From CAYLSV01 sp964386435 (GTDB lineage: Bacteria > Planctomycetota > Phycisphaerae > Tepidisphaerales > Tepidisphaeraceae), in contig CAYLSV010000021.1 in the NCBI GenBank assembly GCA_964386435.1, positions 1 through 48,771 on the forward strand: 48,771 nt of DNA, given 5' to 3'. Position 1 is the first letter of the stretch; each line of letters opens with the position of its first letter. Under the pieces are notes generated by a model, which did not search any database, had not been told where the DNA came from, and worked only from the letters and a program-made list of their open reading frames with translations. A program made the translations under genes and the position numbers. Of this stretch, positions 1-8,639 are shown piece by piece.

Positions 1-334
1 ACAACGCGGTGACGTCGAACTCCGTCGAGAAGACGAAGCCGGCAGCAGGCCGATCAACGGCGTCCACTGCAAAGGTCGAGCCGGGGCTGCGGGTGTTCCC
101 ATCGTCATAGCTGAAGCGGTAGACGTTGTCGCCGCCACCGGCGTCGATGACGGTGAAGTCACCGGCCGGGTTCTCGGTGTAAGTCAGCGACTCGTTGTCA
201 ACCGGGGCGGCCGAGCCGAGGGTTTGGCCGTCGAAGTTCTCGACGTACGGCACCAGCGCCGCTTGGCTGGTCGAGGCGATGAGCAAACCGGTGATAGTAG
301 CGGTGGCCGGTAGCAGGGTGTGAAGCGGGTTCAT
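1..334 (-). CDS. Secreted protein, N-terminal part (cut by window edge)
   Basis: An open frame reads leftward from ATG at 334 and runs off the window without a stop (about 111 codons seen). The first 26 or so residues form a signal peptide with a hydrophobic core and a cleavage region ending S-Q-A. A GGAGGA Shine-Dalgarno site (339-344) lies 4 bases before the ATG. The mature start contains F-D-G-x-T-L-G, resembling the D-G-L-T-L-G of the broken PEP-CTERM gene at 7727-8494, so a PEP-CTERM type exported protein is likely, but the C-terminus is not visible. A well-formed promoter lies about 210 bases upstream. Function is unknown. Confidence 0.75.
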   Translation of the reverse strand, partial: MNPLHTLLPATATITGLLIASTSQAALVPYVENFDGQTLGSAAPVDNESLTYTENPAGDFTVIDAGGGDNVYRFSYDDGNTRSPGSTFAVDAVDRPAAGFVFSTEFDVTAL

Positions 335-544
335 TTCGTCCTCCGATGAGTAACGGGCTGCCGAATCCGGTGCCGAGCGGCACCCACCTGATCGGGCAGC
401 GAAAAGTGTGCGGGTCGGGTGTCGCCGATAGCGTTAACACAACCGGGAATCGCGATGAAGTCGTGCCCTGCCGCCAACAGGCTCGAATGGCGGACTACAG
501 CACTTGGCCCCTCCTCGAGGCACATGTGACCGGCTTGTCGCAAC

Positions 545-573
545 GTTATACCTGAAGCCGTTCGATGTGTCAA
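545..573 (-). promoter_or_regulatory. Promoter of the first gene, overlapping a CAACGTTA operator-like site
   Basis: On the minus strand TTGACA (573-568), a 17-base spacer and TATAAC (550-545) form a near-consensus sigma-70 promoter pointing at the gene that starts at 334. The -10 box overlaps CAACGTTA (541-548), one base away from the CAACGTTG motif found at other promoters of the locus. The predicted leader is about 200 nt. The 334 bases between this gene and GH92 hold this promoter and the divergent one at 617-656; nothing else was seen there. Confidence 0.6.
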
Positions 574-616
574 GCGTCATCTGCTTTCTCACGCGATCCG
601 GCATGTAGAACCGAAT

Positions 617-656
617 TTGCGGATGAGGGACGGATTCTGTAGAATGCGCAACGTTG
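617..656 (+). promoter_or_regulatory. GH92 promoter with CAACGTTG operator
   Basis: TTGCGG (617-622), 17 bases, TAGAAT (640-645), then CAACGTTG (649-656) three bases further on. The palindrome covers the expected transcription start, a classic repressor position. The same layout, with TTGCGG, N17 and TAGATT, occurs at 23354-23313 on the other strand. The predicted transcript would begin about 17 bases before the ATG at 669, leaving almost no leader. Confidence 0.65.
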
Positions 657-668
657 TTGGATGCCCGC

Positions 669-2735
669 ATGCCGCCGCGTCAGGTTGATCCGTTTCTCGG
701 CACCGCCGCCACCGCGTTGCCGCCGCCGCGGGGTTTGGCGGCGACGTGGCTGTTCCACAAGGCCCAGGCCGGCAACAACCACCCCGGTGCCGCGTGGCCG
801 CACGGCCTTGTCAGCGTCGCCCCTCACAGCGGGGCCTACCCGACCGGCTACGGCGTGAACCGGCCCAACTCCAACCGCCGACCCGCGGTTATCTCCGACC
901 AACCGGAAGCGCGGAGCTTCGCTCACCTTCACCCGCAAGGCACCGGGGCTATCGGCGTCTACCACAACCACTTCCAGGTCACGCCCATCGCCGGCGACTT
1001 GCGGACGTTCGGCGAGTCGTGGCCGCTGGAAGACGAGCGGGCCGAACCGGGCTTATATGCGGCAACGTTGGGCGACGCAGGCGTGCGGGCGGAGTTGACG
1101 GTGGCCCCGTTCGCCGCCGCACATCGGTACGAGTTCGCCAACGGTGCGGGCCGGATCGTGCTCGACTTGACGAGCCACGGGCTGCGGTTCGAGGGCATGG
1201 GGCCGCTGGTCGGTGAGCTGCTGACGTGGCACCAGTCGGCGCCGCAATCGGTTCGGGCGGCGGTTCGCATGAACGGGTTGACGTTTTACGTCCACGTGGA
1301 GTGCCTAAGCGCAACCGAAGGCCGCGTCTGGTCAGGGCGGCCGGACCTTGAGCGGCCGCCGCGGCCGGGCGAGGCGGGGGGCGTCGTCTTCGGCGGCTTC
1401 GGCGGACGGCCCGGCGAGCTTCGGCTGGGGCTTTCCTTCCGCTCGTTCGAGCACGCCGCCCGCCGAATTGAGGCCGTGCGGCAACCGTTCGAATCGTTGC
1501 GGGCGCAGGCCGCCGCGGCGTGGGATGACCGGCTCGACGCCCTGGCCATCGAGACGGACGATCCGGCGGTGCAGACGCAGTTCGACACGGCCCTCTACCG
1601 CTGCCTGCTCAAGCCGGTCGACTTGACGGGCGAGTCGCCCTGGTGGCCCGGCGATGGCGCGTGCGTTGGGGACGTGGCGACGCTGTGGGACCAGTACAAG
1701 ACGCTCATCCCGCTGCTTTGCACGCTGTGGCCCGACACCGCGGCCATGGTCATCAACGGGCTCCTCGAGGGGACCGAGCGGCGGGGCGATGGGGTGTTCC
1801 CCAACGGCTTGATTTTGGAGGACGGTCGCGAGCGGTTCGACGGGCAGGCGAGCGGGCTGGCGGCGTTGAGCATTCACGACGCCCACCTCCGCGGCGTGCC
1901 GGGCATCGACTACCGGCGGGCGCTGAAGCTGATGCGGAGTGCCTTCGACACGCCGCGCGGACGAGCATTCGTTGAACAAGGGCGCTGCGAGCCGATCACG
2001 CACACGCTGGATTTGGCCCAGGCCGCCCACGCCACGGCCGAGCTGGCGGCGGCGCTGGGCGAGCGGGAGATCGAGGCCCAGGTCCGGCCATGGACGACGC
2101 ATTGGAAGCACGTGATCGATCCAGCGACGGGCGTGCTGCGAGACGGCACGTATTACGAGGGCAGCAAGTGGAACTACTCGTTCCGCTTGCTGCACGACAT
2201 GCCCGCGCGGATCGATGCCGCCGGCGGGGCCGAGAAGTTCGAGGCGTTGCTCGATCACTTTTTCGGCTTCAATGCCGAACCCCTGGAGCGGCCGACCCGC
2301 GACACGCCCGACGCCGAGATGAATCGGCAACTCGAAGTCGGTCGGTTCGAGGGCCTCAACAACGAGCCGGACATGGAGACGCCGCACGCTTACCGCTGGA
2401 TCAACCGTGACGAAAAAGCCGAGCGGGTGCTGGACGCGGTCTTTAAGCATCAATTCACCACCGGCCGCGGTGGGCTGCCGGGCAACGACGACTCAGGCGG
2501 GCTGTCGTCGTGGTACGTGTGGCACACGCTGGGGCTGTGCCCGGTGGCTGGACAGGACCGTCTCATCCGCGGGCGGTGCCGGGTGAACGCCGCTCGGGTG
2601 CGATGGCCCGACGGCGACGAACTGGCGTTGCCCCTCCCGGCGGGCGGGAGCCTTGGATTGCCGGCCGATGCGTTGAAGCGGGCGGCCGTCGCCGCGCCGG
2701 CGGATGGACGAAAAGCGAAAGGATCAATCGCGTGA
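669..2735 (+). CDS. GH92 family alpha-mannosidase
   Basis: The 688-residue protein has the GH92 hallmarks in order: a V-D-P-F-L-G-T start, an H-P-G-A glycine-rich turn near residue 40, the D-Q-Y-K-T-L-x-P-L region, Y-x-E-G-S-K-W-N-Y with H-D downstream, a G-L-N-N-E-P segment, and the C-terminal G-N-D-D-S-G-G-L-S-S-W-Y block. GH92 enzymes are calcium-dependent exo-acting alpha-mannosidases. Length is about normal for the family. No signal peptide is visible, so action on imported oligosaccharides in the cytoplasm is inferred. ATG 669 is preferred; an in-frame TTG at 654 lies inside the operator. No Shine-Dalgarno site is seen. The stop overlaps the start of the sulfatase gene by four bases (GTGA), implying translational coupling. 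Confidence 0.88.
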   Translation: MPPRQVDPFLGTAATALPPPRGLAATWLFHKAQAGNNHPGAAWPHGLVSVAPHSGAYPTGYGVNRPNSNRRPAVISDQPEARSFAHLHPQGTGAIGVYHNHFQVTPIAGDLRTFGESWPLEDERAEPGLYAATLGDAGVRAELTVAPFAAAHRYEFANGAGRIVLDLTSHGLRFEGMGPLVGELLTWHQSAPQSVRAAVRMNGLTFYVHVECLSATEGRVWSGRPDLERPPRPGEAGGVVFGGFGGRPGELRLGLSFRSFEHAARRIEAVRQPFESLRAQAAAAWDDRLDALAIETDDPAVQTQFDTALYRCLLKPVDLTGESPWWPGDGACVGDVATLWDQYKTLIPLLCTLWPDTAAMVINGLLEGTERRGDGVFPNGLILEDGRERFDGQASGLAALSIHDAHLRGVPGIDYRRALKLMRSAFDTPRGRAFVEQGRCEPITHTLDLAQAAHATAELAAALGEREIEAQVRPWTTHWKHVIDPATGVLRDGTYYEGSKWNYSFRLLHDMPARIDAAGGAEKFEALLDHFFGFNAEPLERPTRDTPDAEMNRQLEVGRFEGLNNEPDMETPHAYRWINRDEKAERVLDAVFKHQFTTGRGGLPGNDDSGGLSSWYVWHTLGLCPVAGQDRLIRGRCRVNAARVRWPDGDELALPLPAGGSLGLPADALKRAAVAAPADGRKAKGSIA

Positions 2736-4174
2736 AACCCAACATCATGCTCATCTGCGGCGAGGATACCGGCCGGCTCCTGAGCTGCTACGGCGACCCG
2801 GCGGCGCGCACGCCAAACCTCGACCGTTTGGCCGCCGAGGGGTGTCGGTTCGACAACGCGTGGTCGACCTCGCCCGTGTGCGCCCCCAGCCGGGCGGCGA
2901 CCGTGACGGGCCGATACCCTTGGTTTCTGGGCACCCACCACATGCGGTCGCAGCTCGCCGAGCCGCCCCGGCTGTTCACGCACACGCTGCACGGGGCCGG
3001 CTATTACGTGTCGTGGCCGGCCAAAACCGACTTCAACTTCGACCCCGACGCCCGCCAGGACGGCACGACGTGGCGGGACGATGCCGAGGATTGGGTCGGG
3101 CGTCTTCGAGACGGCACGATGCCGGATGCACCGTGGTTCGTCTACGACAACATTGGCATCACCCACGAGAGCGCCATGTGGCCGCCGCCGGCCGAGGGGG
3201 AGGAGGGCGAGGGGGCGCGGTACTGGCGGTGGATGAACCCAGGCCTGAAGATGCCCGAGGCGGTGACGTCGCCGGAGGAGGTCCGCGTGCCGGCGTACCT
3301 GCCGGACACCGAGGCGGTTCGGGCCGACATCGTGCGGCATTACGACAACATCCACGCGTTGGACAAACGGTTGGGCGAAACGCTCGATGCGCTGGATGCC
3401 AGCGGGCAGCGGGATAACACGTTGGTTGTCTTCATCGCCGATCACGGGCGGGGGCTGCCGCGGGAGAAGCGTTGGCCCTACGCCGCCGGGCTGCACATGC
3501 CGCTGATCGCCTGGTGGCCGGGGCGAATCGCGGCCGGCAGCGTCAGCGACCGGCTGATCAGTTGGGTCGATCTGGCCCCCACCTTCCTCGCCGCCGCCGG
3601 CCTCGAACCCGATCCGCGGCACGACGGCACGGCCTTCCTGGACGCACAAGGTGTGGTCGAGACGCCGGGACCGGATGTGGTCTTCGGCGGCCGCGACCGG
3701 ATGGACAGCGGCTTCGACCGCGTCCGAGCCGCAATCGACGGCCGGTTCCTGCTGATCCGCAACGACTTCCCGCAACTGCCGTACGCCCAGTACCTCGCCA
3801 CCATGGAGAAGATGCCGACGATGAAGGAGCTGCGCCGCCTCCACGCCGAGGAAGCGTTGTCGGACGAGGCGGCCTTGTTCATGGCCCTCACCAAGCCGCC
3901 GCTGGAGCTATACGATTGGCGAGCCGACCCCGACTGCGTCCGCAACTTGGCCAACGATCCGGCGCACGGCCCGGTGGTGACGCGGCTCTCGGACGCCTTG
4001 CAAAACTCCCTCGCCGGCGGCGGTGATCTTGGCCTGATCGCCGAGCAAGAACTCAACGCGCGGGGCCTGCTCATCGACATCCTGCCCAGGTATCGCCAGC
4101 GGATCAAGCACCAGCCGACCAGGTGGAAGAACAGCCTCTACCACACCCGCCTGACCATGGACGAGGCGCGGTGA
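2732..4174 (+). CDS. S1 family formylglycine-dependent sulfatase (no signal peptide)
   Basis: The protein (480 residues from GTG 2732) starts directly with the sulfatase core N-I-M-L-I and carries C50-A-P-S-R, the motif whose Cys is converted to formylglycine. Further core features are the A-D-H-G-R block near residue 235 and a C-terminal L-Y-D-W-x-x-D-P-D segment. The usual Asp-Asp metal pair after the first strand is Glu-Asp (G-E-D-T-G-R), as in a clade of sulfatases with x-D-T-G-R. The start codon overlaps the GH92 stop, and an AAAGGA sequence lies 9 bases upstream. There is no export signal, so it probably desulfates an imported oligosaccharide beside GH92. The natural sulfate ester cannot be read from sequence. 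No maturase gene is present in the window. Confidence 0.88.
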   Translation: MKPNIMLICGEDTGRLLSCYGDPAARTPNLDRLAAEGCRFDNAWSTSPVCAPSRAATVTGRYPWFLGTHHMRSQLAEPPRLFTHTLHGAGYYVSWPAKTDFNFDPDARQDGTTWRDDAEDWVGRLRDGTMPDAPWFVYDNIGITHESAMWPPPAEGEEGEGARYWRWMNPGLKMPEAVTSPEEVRVPAYLPDTEAVRADIVRHYDNIHALDKRLGETLDALDASGQRDNTLVVFIADHGRGLPREKRWPYAAGLHMPLIAWWPGRIAAGSVSDRLISWVDLAPTFLAAAGLEPDPRHDGTAFLDAQGVVETPGPDVVFGGRDRMDSGFDRVRAAIDGRFLLIRNDFPQLPYAQYLATMEKMPTMKELRRLHAEEALSDEAALFMALTKPPLELYDWRADPDCVRNLANDPAHGPVVTRLSDALQNSLAGGGDLGLIAEQELNARGLLIDILPRYRQRIKHQPTRWKNSLYHTRLTMDEAR

Positions 4175-4186
4175 AGCAAGCGATCG

Positions 4187-5419
4187 TTACGGTTTGGCGA
4201 TCGACTGCGCGCGCCGCCAGCGGCCGGGCGTGATGCCGCACACCTGGGTGAACGCGGCGGAAAAACTCGATTGGCTGCCGTACCCCACGGCCTGGGCCAC
4301 GTCCGCCAGCGCCACGTCCGGTCGGCGCAGCAGGTCACGCGCCCGCTCGATCCGCACCCGCCGGATCTCCTCGGCCGGCGTGCGGTTCAACGCGCGGATC
4401 ATCTTTCGCTCCAGCGACCGCCGGCTGATCGCCATCGACTCGCACAACGCGCCCACCGTCAACCCCTGGCAAGCCCGCCGCTGCATGAGCGTCAGCGCCT
4501 GCTGGACCGCCTCCTCCTCCACGACGAGCATTTGCGTGCTCCGCCGCTCGATCACACCCACGGGTGGCACCGTCCGCACCCGAGCCGCACCCGCCGGCGG
4601 CGCGGTTGTCGAACCCTCCTCGATCAGCGACTCGAGCATTGACGCCGCGACGCGGCCGATCTTCGCCACGTTCAGGTCCACGCTGGACAACGGCGTTCGG
4701 GCGAACTCCACCAGCAGCTCATCGTTGTTCACGCCGACGATCGCCACGTCCTGGGGCACCCGCAACCCGATCGCCGCCGCCGCCTTCTGCGTGACCAGGC
4801 CGGTGCGATCGTCCACGGTGAACACGCCCATCGGCGGCCGCGCCTGCCGCAGCAGCGCCAGTGCGTCGGCGTCTGTCACCAGCTCCGGCAGGCCGCCCGC
4901 GTCCCGCGGTTGCCGGGCGTCGCCCAGCGTCAGGCAGGTGCAAGCCGCACGACGCAGTTCCTCGCCGAAGCCAACCTGCCGCAGCCGGCCCACGCGCCAG
5001 CGGGTGCTCAGGCAGACGAATTGCTTGTAGCCGCGGTCCAGCAAGTGCCTCGCCGCCAGTTGACCCACCGCCCGCTCGTCCGGCAGCACCACCGGCAGCA
5101 TCGCGTGCATCGCGGCGGGGTCCAGCTCATCGCCGTCACGGCAGCCGCCTCCAGCGAGTCGGAGCGGCGTGTGATAAAGTGCCCCCACGGCCGGCAGCCG
5201 ACTGGCCTGCAACGAGGCCGCCTCCGCCGGGTTGCGGGGCAGCCCGATTAGGCCCTCGACGCCCGCGCCGCTCAAACGCTGGACCACATCGTCCCGCGGC
5301 ACGGCGGACACGACCTCCACGTCCCACCCCCCGCGCCGCCGACCAAACTCGCTGACCCCCTTGGCCAGCGCGACGACGAGCGGGAGGTCGAACGGGCTGA
5401 TGATCGCAACGTGGCGCAT
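4187..5419 (-). CDS. XylR-type AraC family transcriptional regulator
   Basis: A 410-residue protein with an N-terminal periplasmic-binding-like (LacI/GalR type) sensor domain (about residues 1-285, with G-V-F-T-V-D-D and V-A-I-V-G-V-N-N-D-E) and a C-terminal AraC DNA-binding domain with two helix-turn-helix units (about 300-405: I-S-R-R-S-L-E-R-K and the G-Y-G-S-Q-S-S-F-S-x-x-F signature). This is the architecture of E. coli XylR and of many planctomycete sugar-responsive activators. ATG 5419 was chosen because the sensor strand M-R-H-V-A-I-I-S starts there. It converges with the sulfatase gene, 12 bases apart, and diverges from the PEP-CTERM gene at 5557. A weak promoter candidate (TTGCAC-N16-TAATCT) lies at 5475-5448. 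The ligand is unknown. A damaged paralogue lies at 8640-9602. Confidence 0.88.
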   Translation of the reverse strand: MRHVAIISPFDLPLVVALAKGVSEFGRRRGGWDVEVVSAVPRDDVVQRLSGAGVEGLIGLPRNPAEAASLQASRLPAVGALYHTPLRLAGGGCRDGDELDPAAMHAMLPVVLPDERAVGQLAARHLLDRGYKQFVCLSTRWRVGRLRQVGFGEELRRAACTCLTLGDARQPRDAGGLPELVTDADALALLRQARPPMGVFTVDDRTGLVTQKAAAAIGLRVPQDVAIVGVNNDELLVEFARTPLSSVDLNVAKIGRVAASMLESLIEEGSTTAPPAGAARVRTVPPVGVIERRSTQMLVVEEEAVQQALTLMQRRACQGLTVGALCESMAISRRSLERKMIRALNRTPAEEIRRVRIERARDLLRRPDVALADVAQAVGYGSQSSFSAAFTQVCGITPGRWRRAQSIAKP

Positions 5420-5556
5420 GGCATTGAGTGTCGCAAAACCGATGTCAAGATTACGCGATTGCGATAGACGTGCAAGGTGGATCATGCATTTTGGTCGAGG
5501 TGCCGACAATGGAGCGGCATGACGAGTAAAACACCCCGCTTTATCGGAGGAGAAAC

Positions 5557-6309
5557 ATGCAACGTTATACTTTACCCGCCATTGCTGCGGCCGTCGCCAC
5601 CACCGCCTTGGTCGCCGCCATCGCTTCGGCCGCCGTCGTCGGCCTGACCAACCCCAGCTTCGAAACCGCCGGCACCGGCGGTGCGGACTCGATCGCCGGC
5701 TGGTTCGAGGCCGCCAACGGCCAGTCCGCGCAAGCCGGCCGCGAGGACGCCGGCAATGGCGTGCCCACCCCGCCCGACGGCGACTTCTGGGCCAACTTGT
5801 CGGGCAACCTCAGCGCCAACGACGCCGGCTCGGTGAACACGTCGTTCATCTACCAGCAGTTCGGCACCTACACGCCCGGCGAAGGCCTCTTCGATATCGA
5901 CTTCACCGTCGGCCTGCGTGGTGACGGCGGGTTCGAGACGCCGTTCGATGGCCTCTCGGTCGAGATCTGGGGCGGAGGCAACGCCGCCCCGACAAGCGGC
6001 GGCCGCTTTGTCGACAACACGGGTGCTGTCGAACTCTTCAGAACCGGCGATGTCGATTACTTCGTCGATGAAAGCGACGGCGTGTCGTTGACTCAGGACA
6101 TCAGCATCGTCGCCGACATCTCGGGCAACAGCCTGACCGCCGGCGACCGCCTGTGGCTCGTTTTCCAGGATGTCCTCGACCCTAACGGGACGGGATCGCG
6201 CAGCGACGAGCTCATCGACGATGTCTCGATCGCCGTGGTGCCCGAGCCTGCCTCGGCGTTGGCGCTCCTCGGCGGGCTGGGCCTGCTCGTTGTCCGCCGT
6301 CGGGCCTGA
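5557..6309 (+). CDS. PEP-CTERM anchored secreted protein
   Basis: A 250-residue protein with a signal peptide (about residues 1-26), a beta-rich mature region starting with the N-P-S-F-E motif common in carbohydrate-binding-like extracellular domains, and a C-terminal PEP-CTERM signal: V-P-E-P, a hydrophobic stretch A-L-A-L-L-G-G-L-G-L-L-V-V, then R-R-R. Such tails are processed by an exosortase/archaeosortase-type enzyme. GGAGGAG (5546-5552) precedes the ATG. Codons 2-5 read CAACGTTATAC, the same 11 bases as at the first gene's promoter; this may be chance. It sits between the XylR-type and LacI-type regulator genes. Ligand unknown. Confidence 0.85.
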   Translation: MQRYTLPAIAAAVATTALVAAIASAAVVGLTNPSFETAGTGGADSIAGWFEAANGQSAQAGREDAGNGVPTPPDGDFWANLSGNLSANDAGSVNTSFIYQQFGTYTPGEGLFDIDFTVGLRGDGGFETPFDGLSVEIWGGGNAAPTSGGRFVDNTGAVELFRTGDVDYFVDESDGVSLTQDISIVADISGNSLTAGDRLWLVFQDVLDPNGTGSRSDELIDDVSIAVVPEPASALALLGGLGLLVVRRRA

Positions 6310-6478
6310 AGCCGGTCAATCGCCATGCACCGCACGATCACCGCCCCGCCTGCGCCGCAGGCGAGGGCGTTTCTGCGCAAATCGCATCGGTGCCCCTCGG
6401 CCGTCGCATTTTCCGGCCGATCGTAGGGAAGCCGTCGCTTGCGAAGAATTGAATTGTGCTGCACCTTAAAGTGCCGAC

Positions 6479-7624
6479 ATGCCCACGCTGATCGATATCG
6501 CCAAGGCGGCCAACGTGTCGCCATCGACCGCCAGCCTGGTGCTCAACAAGCGACCCGGCCGCAAGACGGCCAGCTCTAAGGCGACCCAGGCGGTGCTGCA
6601 GGCGGCGCGTGAGCTCGGGTACGTGCCCAATTATCACGCCCGCAGCATGAAAACGGGGCGGGCCCAAGCCATCGCGCTCGCACTGCATACGGATCCGGCG
6701 GCCACCATCAGCGACACGCGCTTGGGCAACCAGTATTTCGGCTCGCTGGTCGGCGGCGTCGAGATCGTGCTGGCCCGGGCCGGGTATTCGATGATCGTGG
6801 TGCCCAGCGAGCCGAACTTGTTGGCACCCGACCGCGCCATCGCCATGCTGCGGCAGCGGCAGGTGGATGGGGTGGTGGCGGTGGGCGTCACGCACGACAC
6901 CAACACCCGCAGCCTGTTCATGCAGCAGCCGCCCACTGAGGCCGAGCCGGTTGTCGTGCTCCAGCCGCCACCCAGCGGTTTGCCGGGGCATTACGGCCGG
7001 GTGAGCTGGGACGAGCCTGAGGGTGTTCGCCTCGCCATCAACCATCTGATTGAGCTGGGCCACCGCGAGATGCTCTGGCTCGCCCCCCATGGCGGACGAC
7101 TGCAGAGCCCGGCACTTCGCGAACAGCTTGTGATGCAAACCGGCTGGGATTTAGGCATCCACGGCGGCGGCCGGGTCCACTTCGACGACCCGAATTTCGA
7201 CGACCCGACGCTTGACGGCTCCTCCGACAGCGGCCACACCGTCGCCGAAACGACCGCCGCGGCCGCCGATGCGGCGTTGCGACGCCACCTCGCACTAAAA
7301 GACCGGCCGTTGTTCACTGCCGTGCTCTGTTACAACGACATCACCGCCGCCGGTGCGTTGCGGGCGTTGCGGGCTGCGAAGATGAACGTGCCCGAGGATG
7401 TGAGCGTCGTCGCATTCGACGACTTGCAGGCGGCGTACCTCGATCCACCTTTGACGAGCGTGAACCAAATGCTCGTCCAAATGGGCCGCCGCGCGGGTGG
7501 GATGTTGCTTGACGCGCTCGAAGCCGATGATCCGCTGAACGCGATTGCCGAGCTCAACGAACGGCGTGATGTCATCACGCCGGAGATCGTGATCCGTCAA
7601 AGCACAAGCTTCGCCAAGCGGTAG
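6479..7624 (+). CDS. LacI family transcriptional regulator
   Basis: A 381-residue regulator. Residues 1-50 are the LacI helix-turn-helix (L-I-D-I-A-K-A-A-N-V-S-P-S-T-A-S-L-V-L-N), followed by the hinge and a periplasmic-binding-like sensor core (A-x-A-L-A-L, G-V-V-A-V-G-V, V-S-V-V-A-F-D-D). Family members bind palindromes with a central CG. The locus is rich in such a palindrome, CAACGTTG, extended at its best to TGTGCAACGTTGCACA, so this protein is the leading candidate for the local repressor; that link is inferred. The T-A-S-x-V-L-N recognition stretch replaces the more common T-V-S-R-V-L-N. The ATG at 6479 lacks a strong ribosome site. Inducer unknown. Confidence 0.9.
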   Translation: MPTLIDIAKAANVSPSTASLVLNKRPGRKTASSKATQAVLQAARELGYVPNYHARSMKTGRAQAIALALHTDPAATISDTRLGNQYFGSLVGGVEIVLARAGYSMIVVPSEPNLLAPDRAIAMLRQRQVDGVVAVGVTHDTNTRSLFMQQPPTEAEPVVVLQPPPSGLPGHYGRVSWDEPEGVRLAINHLIELGHREMLWLAPHGGRLQSPALREQLVMQTGWDLGIHGGGRVHFDDPNFDDPTLDGSSDSGHTVAETTAAAADAALRRHLALKDRPLFTAVLCYNDITAAGALRALRAAKMNVPEDVSVVAFDDLQAAYLDPPLTSVNQMLVQMGRRAGGMLLDALEADDPLNAIAELNERRDVITPEIVIRQSTSFAKR

Positions 7625-7666
7625 GGCGGGCCGACGGACGTCTCGCCGCTAGCCGTGCCTGAACGA

Positions 7667-7697
7667 CAACCGCCCCCGGACGAGCCGGAGGCGGTTG
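7667..7697. terminator. Bidirectional terminator hairpin
   Basis: A 13-base stem with one mismatch (7667-7679 pairs with 7685-7697, ends CAACCGCC and GGCGGTTG) and a 5-base loop lies between the convergent LacI-type gene and the broken PEP-CTERM gene. No clear T run follows on either side. Confidence 0.6.
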
Positions 7698-7726
7698 CGT
7701 GAAGACAATTGTGAAGGATGCTGAGC

Positions 7727-8494
7727 TTACCGGCGGTGGCGCAAAGCGAGCAGGCTCATAAGCCGGATTGCCGCAACACTCGTCGGCTCGGGAATCGGGT
7801 TGACCAAGTTCTCGCCGGTGAGTTCGACGTAGATGTTGTCGACCAGTGTTGTGCCCAAGAAGTTGCCGCTGTTGGTCAGGGCCAGGAACTGGTTGATCGT
7901 GTCGCCGCTGTTGCGGAAGGCGAAGTCTTCGGCGAGCTGCGTCTGAACGCCGGCTTCTTCAAGGTAGACGTCGTACGTGTCATCGTTGGTGTTCGTGACG
8001 ATGTAGACGCCGTACTCGACACCCTGAACGAGCGTCACGCTGTTGACAAAGCCGCTGCCGTCACGAATACGCGTGGTGCCCGAGCCGCCGATGAAGAATT
8101 GCACCGCAAACTTGTCGAAAGTGTCACCGGAACCAACTAGGTAGCCAAGGCCGTAGGACTGGTCCAGGCCGGTTCAACCGACGGGAACGGTCAGGTTGAA
8201 GAAAAGCGTTCCGGTGTCTCCGGCCACGTCGTTGATATCAATCAGGCTGCTGGTGTTGGCGTACCCGTCGAGGCTGCCGTTGGCCAGCTCAATAGCGAAG
8301 TCACCGTCCATGGCCGGATCGACGACGGTCCAGACCAGATTGAGCGGATCGATTTGGTCATACGTGCTCTGCGTGCCGAGGGCACCGAGCGTGAGGCCGT
8401 CGATGTCATCGACGAGGACGAAAGCGGCGGAAGTGACCGAACTTGTGCCAAGTGTGGCAGCGGCGGCGAGAGCGATGGTGGTGTGATGTTTCAC
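7727..8494 (-). pseudogene. PEP-CTERM secreted protein interrupted by an in-frame UGA
   Basis: Read from GTG 8494, the frame encodes a signal peptide (about 23 residues) and a LamG-like beta-rich domain. It stops at TGA (8176-8174) after 106 codons. The same frame then continues without another stop for about 148 codons and ends in a PEP-CTERM tail (P-I-P-E-P, hydrophobic stretch, R-H-R-R). Both parts make one sensible 255-residue protein, so the UGA interrupts a former gene. The anchor also has an Arg in the middle of its hydrophobic segment (A-A-I-R-L-M-S), a second sign of decay. A sequencing error remains possible. It is convergent with the LacI-type gene and shares the hairpin at 7667-7697. 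Confidence 0.7.
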
Positions 8495-8639
8495 AGGCCC
8501 ACCGAAGGATCAGCGTGTCCGAAGCAGCCAACACGGCTGCACGACACGAGAATGCACCAGAACGCTGCATGATCTTTCGCAATGACGTAAAACGGATATT
8601 GCGAGTGCGTCACGCCCTAAGCCGCTTCGGCACGTCGCG

